A stretch of DNA of 8,478 nucleotides from Candidatus Margulisiibacteriota bacterium (lineage in GTDB: Bacteria > Margulisbacteria > Termititenacia > Termititenacales > Termititenacaceae), in assembly GCA_031264205.1 (NCBI GenBank), contig JAISEH010000146.1, forward strand, positions 1 through 8,478, written 5' to 3'. Shown piece by piece: positions 1-5,010 of the stretch. Numbering within the stretch: position 1 is the stretch's first letter; every line of letters starts with the position of its first letter. A program made the position numbers and the translations under genes. The notes beneath the pieces are model-generated. The model worked only from the letters and a program-made list of their open reading frames with translations. It did not search any database and was not told the origin of the DNA.

Positions 1-83
1 GTCAGACCTGCCGCGGAAAGCTGTTCGCCTTTCAAAATATAATACGGATCTCCCGCAAAACTGTCTGTGTAGTTATTAGCCAT
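1..83 (-). CDS. N-terminal fragment of an unrecognised protein, running off the left edge
   Basis: An ATG at 83-81 (minus strand) opens a frame that stays open to base 1, giving 27 complete codons. It begins MANNYTDSFAGDPYYILKGE and continues QLSAAGL. The start is supported by a strong purine-rich ribosome binding site (AAGGGGGG, 98-91) seven bases upstream. I do not recognise the family. The visible part has no signal peptide, membrane segment or known motif, and is polar with several aromatic residues. It is divergent from the XRE-type regulator gene at 219, with about 135 bp between the two starts. That layout often pairs a regulator with its target, so control by the neighbouring repressor is a reasonable inference. 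Only the N-terminus is visible, so no function is assigned. Confidence 0.55.
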   Translation of the reverse strand, partial: MANNYTDSFAGDPYYILKGEQLSAAGL

Positions 84-90
84 AAAAATA

Positions 91-98
91 CCCCCCTT
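91..98 (-). promoter_or_regulatory. Ribosome binding site of the left-edge gene
   Basis: Read on the minus strand, 98-91 is AAGGGGGG, followed by a 7-base spacer (GTATTTTT-like, AT-rich) and the ATG at 83. The purine run and spacing are what make this short open frame credible as a gene start. Confidence 0.55.
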
Positions 99-121
99 GA
101 TTTTTTTGCCAGTCAAACCTT

Positions 122-150
122 ATTTTAGCTCATGTGATAAATATTAACAC
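122..150 (-). promoter_or_regulatory. Possible promoter of the left-edge gene
   Basis: On the minus strand there is a TAAAAT -10-like hexamer (127-122). Seventeen bases upstream is a weak -35-like GTGTTA (150-145). Transcription would start around 115, leaving about 30 bases of leader before the ATG at 83. The -35 matches the sigma70 consensus at only about three positions, so the call rests mostly on the -10 and on the gap between divergent genes. The inverted repeat at 131-153 overlaps it, as an operator would. Confidence 0.3.
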
Positions 151-153
151 ATG
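131..153. promoter_or_regulatory. Inverted repeat in the divergent intergenic region, candidate operator
   Basis: The arms are CATGTG (131-136) and CACATG (148-153). They extend inward through TAA/TTA (138-140 with 144-146), with one mismatched pair at 137/147. The half-site ATGTGATAA (132-140) recurs in direct orientation at 203-211, and its near-copy ATGTGTTAA is the minus-strand reading of 152-144. A dyad of about 23 bp between divergent promoters, beside an HTH_3 gene, is typical of an XRE-repressor operator. Binding is inferred, not shown. Confidence 0.45.
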
Positions 154-158
154 GGTTA

Positions 159-187
159 TTAAAAGTCAAATTCTCTAAAAATATCAT
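159..187 (+). promoter_or_regulatory. Probable sigma70-type promoter of the XRE regulator
   Basis: TTAAAA (159-164) and TATCAT (182-187) are separated by 17 bases. They match the -35 consensus at four of six positions and the -10 consensus at five of six. The expected start point is about 194-196, which is where the second inverted repeat (194-213) begins. A protein bound there would block transcription or early elongation, consistent with negative autoregulation. Confidence 0.4.
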
Positions 188-193
188 TTTGAA

Positions 194-231
194 AATTATC
201 CGATGTGATAATTAGGAGATGACCATTATCA
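194..231 (+). promoter_or_regulatory. Three-arm inverted-repeat cluster over the XRE gene start
   Basis: Three mutually complementary arms lie in a row: AATTATC (194-200), TGATAATT (206-213) and ATTATCA (225-231). The middle arm can pair with the first (7 bp, 6-base loop) or with the third (7 bp, 12-base loop), but not with both. The second pairing places the AGGAG ribosome binding site and the ATG at 219 in its loop. The DNA also contains ATGTGATAA (203-211), identical to the half-site at 132-140. It may be an operator, an mRNA structure, or both. Confidence 0.45.
214..218 (+). promoter_or_regulatory. Ribosome binding site abutting the XRE start codon
   Basis: AGGAG (214-218) directly touches the ATG at 219, leaving no spacer. 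An in-frame TAG at 213-215 rules out any start further upstream. With normal spacing this AGGAG would serve codons at about 225-228 (ATT or ATC, both very rare starts). The alternative is that translation begins at the internal ATG at 282, which has only a weak upstream purine stretch. Confidence 0.4.
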
Positions 232-506
232 ATAAAATTGCCAAGATCAAAAAATATCCTTCGGATCGAGACTGGCATAAAATGTATTCCACAGTGATTT
301 GTCCGGAGCTGGTGCAGCTCGGACAAAAAATCGAGAGTTTTCGCCTGGAGAAAAAACTGACCAAAGAAGATTTCGCCAATGAGCTGGATGTCGGTTTGCT
401 TTTTTATTACCGCATCTCCCGCGGCACAGCCAGAGTTTCCGTGCCCACACTGCTCAAGATCGCCCAAGCTCTCGGCGTCACAGTCAAAAGTCTGATCGAT
501 TTTTAA
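219..506 (+). CDS. Small XRE-family (HTH_3) transcriptional regulator
   Basis: A DNA-binding protein of up to 95 residues, probably acting as a dimeric repressor. Residues about 34-95 form the five-helix Cro/C1 fold. LGQKIESFRLEKKLTKEDFA supplies helices 1-2, and the following stretch through YRISRG supplies the turn and recognition helix. VPTLLKIAQALGVTVKSLID is the characteristic helix 4-5 ending. There is no second domain, so ligand sensing is not expected. The true start is uncertain: ATG 219 is the first possible codon but has no spacer from its AGGAG, and ATG 282 would give a 74-residue protein that still holds the whole HTH. The gene is divergent from the left-edge gene, with half-sites at 132-152 and 203-211. 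Autoregulation plus control of that neighbour is the likely role. It could also be the antitoxin or control protein of a mobile unit, but no partner is visible. Confidence 0.78.
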   Translation: MTIINKIAKIKKYPSDRDWHKMYSTVICPELVQLGQKIESFRLEKKLTKEDFANELDVGLLFYYRISRGTARVSVPTLLKIAQALGVTVKSLIDF

Positions 507-553
507 GAAAAACACTTACTACAATTTGGCAGACTAAACGCTACATCCATAGC

Positions 554-689
554 GGTTTCTTAAACGTTTCGCTGGCGCGAAACACCCCACCGCAGCTAAC
601 GCTGCTGCCTCCCCTTAATTAAGGGGAGGCTGGCTGACGCGTAAGCGGCAGACTGGTGGGGTGTCGAGCGAAGCGAGACATAAGAAGCC
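554..689. repeat. Nested palindromic element, REP/MITE-like
   Basis: The centre is a perfect 24-bp palindrome at 607-630 (GCCTCCCCTTAA and its complement). It is flanked by two small hairpins: GCAGC-taac-GCTGC (592-605) and CTGaCGC-gtaa-GCGgCAG (634-651). Outside these are perfect 9-bp arms CACCCCACC (583-591) and GGTGGGGTG (655-663). Imperfect arms follow: GTTTCGCT (566-573) with AGCGAGAC (672-679), and GGTTTCTTA (554-562) with TAAGAAGCC (681-689). The whole could fold as a cruciform with three tips. It has no coding capacity and no T-tract, so it is not a standard intrinsic terminator, though it might still stop readthrough from the XRE gene. The rest of the 507-728 gap holds only the promoter at 708-716. 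Dispersed copies elsewhere in the genome are expected but cannot be seen here. Confidence 0.65.
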
Positions 690-707
690 AGCGCGGGAAC
701 ATTTTTC

Positions 708-716
708 TGCTAGAAT
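708..716 (+). promoter_or_regulatory. Extended -10 promoter of the efflux operon
   Basis: TGCTAGAAT contains a TAGAAT -10 (711-716, five of six consensus bases) preceded by the TGn extension. No good -35 lies 16-18 bases upstream, which extended -10 promoters tolerate. The predicted start point is about 723-724, only five or six bases before the ATG at 729. No Shine-Dalgarno sequence is present, so the message would be leaderless or nearly so. Confidence 0.45.
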
Positions 717-728
717 TGTATATCAATT

Positions 729-2003
729 ATGAAAAAACTTTTGCTATCCGCCGCTTTGCTCTGCTCCGCGCTTTTGGCGCAAATGTACACCTGGGAGGAT
801 TGTCTGGCGGAAGCCAAAAAAAATAATCTGGCTTTGCAGACCGCGCGCGCCAAAGTGGACGCCAAAAAAATCAGTCTGGACGCTCTGTACAGCGGCCTGT
901 ATCCGCAACTTGGCGGCAGTCTCGGCGCAAATCTTGGCGCCAGCGCGGGACAGAACGAAGACCTGGGTCAAGCTTCGCCGCATCAGTCCGAGAGCGCGCG
1001 GCTTTCGGCGCAGCAGCAGGTATACGACGCGCAGACCTGGCCGCGCCTAGAACAGGGCAAACTCGCTCTGGCCGCTGAAGAGTTAAATTATCAGATCGCG
1101 GAAATAAACTTGCGCCTGCAGCTGCGTCAGGAGTTTTGCGCGCTGCTGCAAACCCAGCAGTCTCTCGAGCTGGCCCAAACAGTCACGGCGCGTCGCCGCC
1201 AGCAGTATGAATTGGTCGAGCTACGTTATTCTGGCGGCCTAGAGCATCGCGGCTCGCTGCTGACCGCCAAAGCCAATCTGACCAAAGCCGAATTGGCGGA
1301 AAAACAACTGGAACGCCGTCTGGAAAGAAACAAACAAAAACTCGCGCAAACTCTCAGCGTGGACGCGGCGGCGCAGGAATTGCAAATCACCGACAATCTC
1401 CGCGTCGTCACGGATCCAAATGCTCAGCCGGATATGCTGACGCTTCTGAATCAGTCGCCCACTTTGCAATCCGTCGCCGCCAGACTGGACAGCGCGCGGT
1501 ACGACACGGCTATCGCTCAGGCCGCTTATATACCGTCGGTCTATCTCAGCGGCAGTCTCGGCAAAAACTGGTCGCAAAGCCAGGTTAACGGCGAGAGCGC
1601 AAATAGCGAAGACAGCAGCTGGTCGCTGGGCGGCAGTTTGAGTTTTGATCTTTTTGACGGCGGCAAAAAAAACAATTCGGTGCGCGGCGCTGAATTGCAG
1701 GAAAAAATTCAGGCTCTGGAATTAGACGCCAGCAAACAAAAAGTGCTCCTGACTCTGGAAGAAGCCTGGGACAAACTGCTGGACGCCGGCGACAGCATCT
1801 CGGCGGCGCAGGAGCAGCTACAGGCCACGACTGAGCGCAGCACGATCGCCGCCGAACAGTACGCCAATGGCTTGATTTCTTTTGACAACTGGATAATCAT
1901 TGAAGACGCGCTGATCAACGCGCAACAGCAGGAATTAAGCTCGCGCATTGACGCATTATTGCAGGAAGCCAGCTGGCTGAATGCGAAAGGAGAAATTCTC
2001 TAA
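729..2003 (+). CDS. TolC-family outer-membrane efflux channel
   Basis: The outer-membrane channel of the tripartite pump encoded by this operon: a trimer forming a beta-barrel in the outer membrane and a long alpha-helical tunnel through the periplasm. The 424-residue length is normal for the family. Residues 1-17 form a Sec signal peptide (K2-K3, a Leu/Ala core, likely cleavage after A17). Two OEP repeats follow, at about 20-220 and 235-420. Each ends in the family signature of an aromatic/Gly turn and a long helix: RYSGGLEHRGSLLTAKANL at about 166, and QYANGLISFDNW at about 377. Cys12 is not in a proper lipobox (ALLC), so a lipid anchor is unlikely. There is no Shine-Dalgarno before ATG 729, but the signal peptide fixes the start. 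The stop TAA (2001-2003) shares one base with the next ATG, indicating translational coupling. The substrate cannot be inferred. Confidence 0.9.
   Translation: MKKLLLSAALLCSALLAQMYTWEDCLAEAKKNNLALQTARAKVDAKKISLDALYSGLYPQLGGSLGANLGASAGQNEDLGQASPHQSESARLSAQQQVYDAQTWPRLEQGKLALAAEELNYQIAEINLRLQLRQEFCALLQTQQSLELAQTVTARRRQQYELVELRYSGGLEHRGSLLTAKANLTKAELAEKQLERRLERNKQKLAQTLSVDAAAQELQITDNLRVVTDPNAQPDMLTLLNQSPTLQSVAARLDSARYDTAIAQAAYIPSVYLSGSLGKNWSQSQVNGESANSEDSSWSLGGSLSFDLFDGGKKNNSVRGAELQEKIQALELDASKQKVLLTLEEAWDKLLDAGDSISAAQEQLQATTERSTIAAEQYANGLISFDNWIIIEDALINAQQQELSSRIDALLQEASWLNAKGEIL
1986..1992 (+). promoter_or_regulatory. Ribosome binding site of the adaptor gene, inside the channel gene
   Basis: AAAGGAG lies within the last codons of the channel gene, ten bases before the ATG at 2003. 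It is one of only two strong, well-spaced plus-strand Shine-Dalgarno sites in the window. It supports the start that overlaps the upstream stop by one base. Confidence 0.6.
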
Positions 2004-2968
2004 TGAAAAAATTTTGGCTGGTGTTGTTAATCATTATTGTAGCTGCAGGAGGTTTCCATTTTTACCAAAAGCGGCAGGCGCAAAAAAATGTCGTCACGTA
2101 CAGTGAAGTGCGTCCGGAATACGGCGCGGTGCGCGAGATTATTTCCGCTACCGGCACTGTCGAGCCACAAAACCGCTTGGAAATCATCCCGCCGATCAGT
2201 GGCCGCATTGACAAAATTTTTGTGCAGGAAGGCACTCTGGTGCAGGCCGGAGAACAGCTGGCGTTGATGAGTTCCACCGACCGCGCGGCTTTGCTTGACA
2301 CGGCCAGCGCGCAGGGCGCGGAAAAAGTCCAGTACTGGTCTGACGTTTATAAACCAACTCCCATACTCGCACCGATCGCCGGTCGCGTCATTGTACGCTC
2401 GATAGAGCCTGGCCAGACCGTCAACACCAGCACCAAAATACTTGTGCTGGCCGACACGCTCATCGTCAAAGCCCAGATCGACGAGACTGATATCGGCAAA
2501 GTGGAGATCGGCCAAAAAACGACTATCACGCTGGATGCTTATCCCGATGTGCAGATCAGCGGCCGCATCGCCAGAATTTCTTATGAGTCCACCGTCGTTA
2601 ACAACGTGACGATTTATTCTGTGGAAATCGCGCCCGATAAAATACCGGCGATTTTTCGTTCCGGCATGAGCGCCAATATCGAGATCATCCGCTTGCAAAA
2701 AGACAACGTGCTGCTGATACCGGAAAGAGCCTTGACTTACTCCGGCGACAGCGCGTCCGTGCTCGTCAAAACTCCGGTCGGCCAGCGCACAACGCTTGTT
2801 CAAACCGGTCTGGCGCAAAACGGCCGGATCGAAATAATCTCCGGACTGACCGAAAACGACATCGTGCTGGTCGCGGATAGACGCGGCGCGGCTGGCGGCG
2901 GCGCGGCTGGCGGTTCGCCGTTTATGCCCAATAGGAATAGAAACAGCGGCGGCGCGCGGGCTAGATAA
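2003..2968 (+). CDS. macA: MacA-like periplasmic adaptor (HlyD/RND-type membrane fusion protein)
   Basis: The periplasmic adaptor bridging the MacB transporter and the TolC-like channel. Residues 4-21 form an uncleaved N-terminal membrane anchor. The lipoyl (biotinyl-like) domain is split into about 58-89 (RLEIIPPISGRIDKIFVQEG then LVQAGEQL) and 120-150 (PILAPIAGRVIVRSIEPGQT). The two halves are joined by only about 30 residues (90-119, including STDRAALLDTASAQG and YWSDVYKPT). Canonical MacA has a much longer coiled-coil hairpin there. A beta-barrel domain (about 155-230) and a membrane-proximal domain (about 235-295) follow. The C-terminus is unusual: two GAAGG repeats, then a basic NRNRNSGGARAR-type tail. 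The protein has 321 residues; E. coli MacA has about 371. Position between the channel and macB genes supports the role. Orthology to E. coli MacA is by family and context only. Confidence 0.85.
   Translation: MKKFWLVLLIIIVAAGGFHFYQKRQAQKNVVTYSEVRPEYGAVREIISATGTVEPQNRLEIIPPISGRIDKIFVQEGTLVQAGEQLALMSSTDRAALLDTASAQGAEKVQYWSDVYKPTPILAPIAGRVIVRSIEPGQTVNTSTKILVLADTLIVKAQIDETDIGKVEIGQKTTITLDAYPDVQISGRIARISYESTVVNNVTIYSVEIAPDKIPAIFRSGMSANIEIIRLQKDNVLLIPERALTYSGDSASVLVKTPVGQRTTLVQTGLAQNGRIEIISGLTENDIVLVADRRGAAGGGAAGGSPFMPNRNRNSGGARAR
2885..2913 (+). repeat. Two-copy 15-bp tandem repeat in the adaptor gene
   Basis: GGCGCGGCTGGCGG at 2885-2898 is repeated exactly at 2900-2913. The 15-base period encodes two GAAGG units in the adaptor's C-terminal tail. 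Being in frame, gain or loss of a unit would only change linker length. Confidence 0.7.
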
Positions 2969-2972
2969 GTTT

Positions 2973-4907
2973 ATGATTGAGTTGCGGCACATCAACAAAA
3001 CTTACACCAACGGCAAGATCAGTTTTCAAGCGTTGAAAGACATCGAGCTGACTATCCGGCAGGGTGAGTTCGTGGCGATCATGGGCGCGAGCGGCTCCGG
3101 CAAATCCACACTGTTGCATATACTCGGCTTTCTTGATAATCCCGAAAACGGCGAATATATTTTTCTCAATAAAAACGTCGCGCGGATGAACGCCGATCAA
3201 CTTTGTCACATCCGCCGGCACATGGCCGGTTTTGTGTTTCAGCAATTTCATCTCCTGCCCGGCATCAACGCGCTGGACAATGTCACTGTGCCGCTGATCT
3301 ATGCCGGACAGAGCAAAAACAAAAAACTGGGTCTGGACAAACTGGCCAGCGTGGGGCTGGCCGAGCGCGCGGCGCACAATCCCAACGAAATGTCCGGCGG
3401 CGAAAGGCAGCGCGTGGCGATCGCGCGCGCTCTGATGAACGATCCGGTGATCCTTTTTGCCGACGAGCCGACCGGCAATCTCGACACCAAAAGCGAAGAA
3501 GAGGTTTTGAAAATCCTGAAAGACCTGAATCAAAACGGCATGACTATTGTCATGGTCACGCACGAAAAAGAAATCGCCGCGCAAGCCGAGCGGATAATCA
3601 CGATGCGCGACGGCCGCATTGTCAGTGACGAGCGAAAAACTGAAAAAGCTGCCGCGGAAAATCTAGACACATTGAATTTTGTCGAGCACAAAAAGGCCGG
3701 CGCGGAATTGTTTGACCATTTGCGGCAGGCCTGGCGGTCGATCACGGCCAACAAACTGCGCACTTTGCTCTCCATGCTCGGCATTTTGATCGGCGTGGCG
3801 GCGGTGATCGCCATGCTGGCCGTCGGCAGTGGAGCGTCGCGGTCTATCGAGGCCAATCTTACTTCGCTCGGCTCCAATCTCCTGACTATCCGGCAGGGTT
3901 CACAGCGCACCACCGGCGTCAGTCTCGGCGCGGCGGCGTACAGCCGTCTGACTCTCGCCAATCTCAACGAACTGCGCACCGTGCCGCATGTCGCCAGAAT
4001 TTCTGGCCAGGTCACAGGACGGGCGCAGGTCGCCAATGAAAACGCCAACTGGAACACGACTGTGTACGGCGTGTCTCCGGCTTACGCCGGTATGCATAAT
4101 TCTGCGCCGACGCTGGGGCGGTTTTTTGGCCAGACGGAAATGCAGGAAAGACAGCGTGTGGCAGTCATCGGCTCGGCTATCGTGGAAAAACTTTTCGCCG
4201 ATGAAAGTCCGCTCGGCAAAACCATGAAACTCAACAAACAAAATTTTACGGTGATCGGCGTCATGCCTGACCGCGGTTTCTCCCGCAATGGCAACGACAT
4301 GGTTTTGATCCCGCTCACGACCGCGATGTACCGCGCTGTGGGCAAAAAATATCTCGATAATATCGAGGTGGAAATCGACGCCGCGGAAAATATCACTGGC
4401 GCCAAGACCGCCATCAAACAAACTTTGCGCAAGACCACCGATTTGACCGAAGCTGACGAAGCGGCTATCGACATCTGGGACATGTCCGAAATGCAGGAAG
4501 CCATTAAAGCCACTTCCGCGACATTGAGCATACTCCTCGGCACAGTGGCGGCGATCGCGCTGGTCGTCGGCGGCATCGGTATCATGAATATCATGCTCGT
4601 ATCCGTGACCGAGCGCACGCGCGAGATCGGCCTGCGCAAAGCTATCGGCGCCGGACAAAACGACATTTTGGCGCAATTTCTCATCGAATCAGTCGTGCTG
4701 ACGAGCTGCGGCGGTCTGCTCGGCATTATTCTCGGCTGCGCCTCGGCTTTGGCGATCGCCAAAATTTTGGACTGGGCGACTTATGTTTCGCCGGCCTCGA
4801 TACTGCTGTCTTCCGGTTTTTCCATCGGCGTCGGTTTGCTTTTTGGCATCATGCCGGCGCGTCAGGCGGCCAGCCTAAATACTATAGAAGCCCTGCGCTA
4901 CGAGTAA
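2973..4907 (+). CDS. macB: MacB-type ABC transporter, fused ATPase and permease
   Basis: A homodimeric inner-membrane mechanotransmission ABC protein that drives export through the adaptor and outer-membrane channel. The 644 residues are the usual MacB length. The N-terminal ATPase is complete: Walker A GASGSGKST (38-46), Q-loop FVFQQFHLLPG (87-97), signature MSGGERQR (140-147), Walker B VILFADE (159-165), D-loop NLD (169-171) and H-loop His197. The signature is SGGE rather than the commoner SGGQ. A linker leads to TM1 (about 264-284). A large periplasmic MacB_PCD domain follows (about 290-515), then TM2-TM4 of the FtsX-like core (518 onward), including the VGGIGIMNIMLVSVTERTRE stretch and the closing IEALRYE. 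The gene starts four bases after the adaptor stop with no clear Shine-Dalgarno, so it is probably coupled. Substrates of such pumps include macrolides, heat-stable toxins and lipopeptides; none can be chosen here. Confidence 0.94.
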   Translation: MIELRHINKTYTNGKISFQALKDIELTIRQGEFVAIMGASGSGKSTLLHILGFLDNPENGEYIFLNKNVARMNADQLCHIRRHMAGFVFQQFHLLPGINALDNVTVPLIYAGQSKNKKLGLDKLASVGLAERAAHNPNEMSGGERQRVAIARALMNDPVILFADEPTGNLDTKSEEEVLKILKDLNQNGMTIVMVTHEKEIAAQAERIITMRDGRIVSDERKTEKAAAENLDTLNFVEHKKAGAELFDHLRQAWRSITANKLRTLLSMLGILIGVAAVIAMLAVGSGASRSIEANLTSLGSNLLTIRQGSQRTTGVSLGAAAYSRLTLANLNELRTVPHVARISGQVTGRAQVANENANWNTTVYGVSPAYAGMHNSAPTLGRFFGQTEMQERQRVAVIGSAIVEKLFADESPLGKTMKLNKQNFTVIGVMPDRGFSRNGNDMVLIPLTTAMYRAVGKKYLDNIEVEIDAAENITGAKTAIKQTLRKTTDLTEADEAAIDIWDMSEMQEAIKATSATLSILLGTVAAIALVVGGIGIMNIMLVSVTERTREIGLRKAIGAGQNDILAQFLIESVVLTSCGGLLGIILGCASALAIAKILDWATYVSPASILLSSGFSIGVGLLFGIMPARQAASLNTIEALRYE

Positions 4908-4955
4908 CGCCAAAATTCTTGCAACTTTTCACCCCAAAATTACGATATATAAGCA

Positions 4956-4970
4956 TAAAACATTGTTTTA
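4956..4970. promoter_or_regulatory. 15-bp palindrome over the -35 of the envelope cluster
   Basis: TAAAACA-t-TGTTTTA (4956-4962, centre 4963, 4964-4970) is a perfect dyad around one central base. It covers the -35 hexamer TTGTTT of the promoter at 4963-4991. That position suits a repressor operator. AT-rich promoter DNA yields short dyads by chance, so the function is an inference. Confidence 0.35.
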
Positions 4971-4991
4971 ATATTTGCTTTGTAATATAAT
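4963..4991 (+). promoter_or_regulatory. Sigma70-type promoter of the peptidase-bactofilin cluster
   Basis: TTGTTT (4963-4968), a 17-base spacer, and a consensus TATAAT (4986-4991) give a predicted start point near 4998. This lies upstream of the AAGGAG (5001-5006) and the ATG at 5011. It also rules out use of the earlier in-frame ATGs at 4975 and 4993 on this transcript. The 4908-4962 gap after macB shows no hairpin with a T-tract, so readthrough from the efflux operon is possible. Confidence 0.6.
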
Positions 4992-5000
4992 TATGAGTTC

Positions 5001-5006
5001 AAGGAG
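5001..5006 (+). promoter_or_regulatory. Ribosome binding site that fixes the first M23 peptidase start
   Basis: AAGGAG is followed by TTTT and the ATG at 5011. The two earlier in-frame ATGs (4975 and 4993) overlap the promoter and have no ribosome binding site. The true protein is therefore 12 residues shorter than the longest open frame. Confidence 0.65.
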
Positions 5007-5010
5007 TTTT

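Noticed and set aside
159..515. Minus-strand 118-codon open frame opposite the XRE gene
   Set aside because: The plus strand holds a recognisable HTH_3 protein. The antisense frame has no ribosome binding site or motif and overlaps the regulator's promoter.
607..630. Intrinsic terminator for the XRE gene
   Set aside because: The palindrome is strong, but no T-run follows on either strand (GGCTGGCTG on the right, GGCAGCAGC read leftward). It is better explained as the core of the larger repeat element, although some termination is possible.
729..790. Lipoprotein signal on the TolC-family protein (Cys12)
   Set aside because: The residues before Cys12 are A-L-L, not a lipobox with Gly/Ala/Ser just before Cys. 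A normal cleavage after A17 fits better.
2027..2998. Long minus-strand open frame (323 codons) opposite the adaptor gene
   Set aside because: The plus strand encodes a clear membrane fusion protein across the same span. The antisense product is low-complexity with no recognisable domain, and long antisense frames are common in GC-rich coding DNA.
3900..4762. Two overlapping minus-strand open frames (258 and 226 codons) opposite macB
   Set aside because: They mirror the codon structure of the MacB periplasmic and FtsX regions, have no ribosome binding site and resemble no known family.
4908..4962. Terminator between macB and the envelope cluster
   Set aside because: The AT-rich gap has short A and T runs but no GC-rich stem. 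Only a promoter and a small dyad could be supported.
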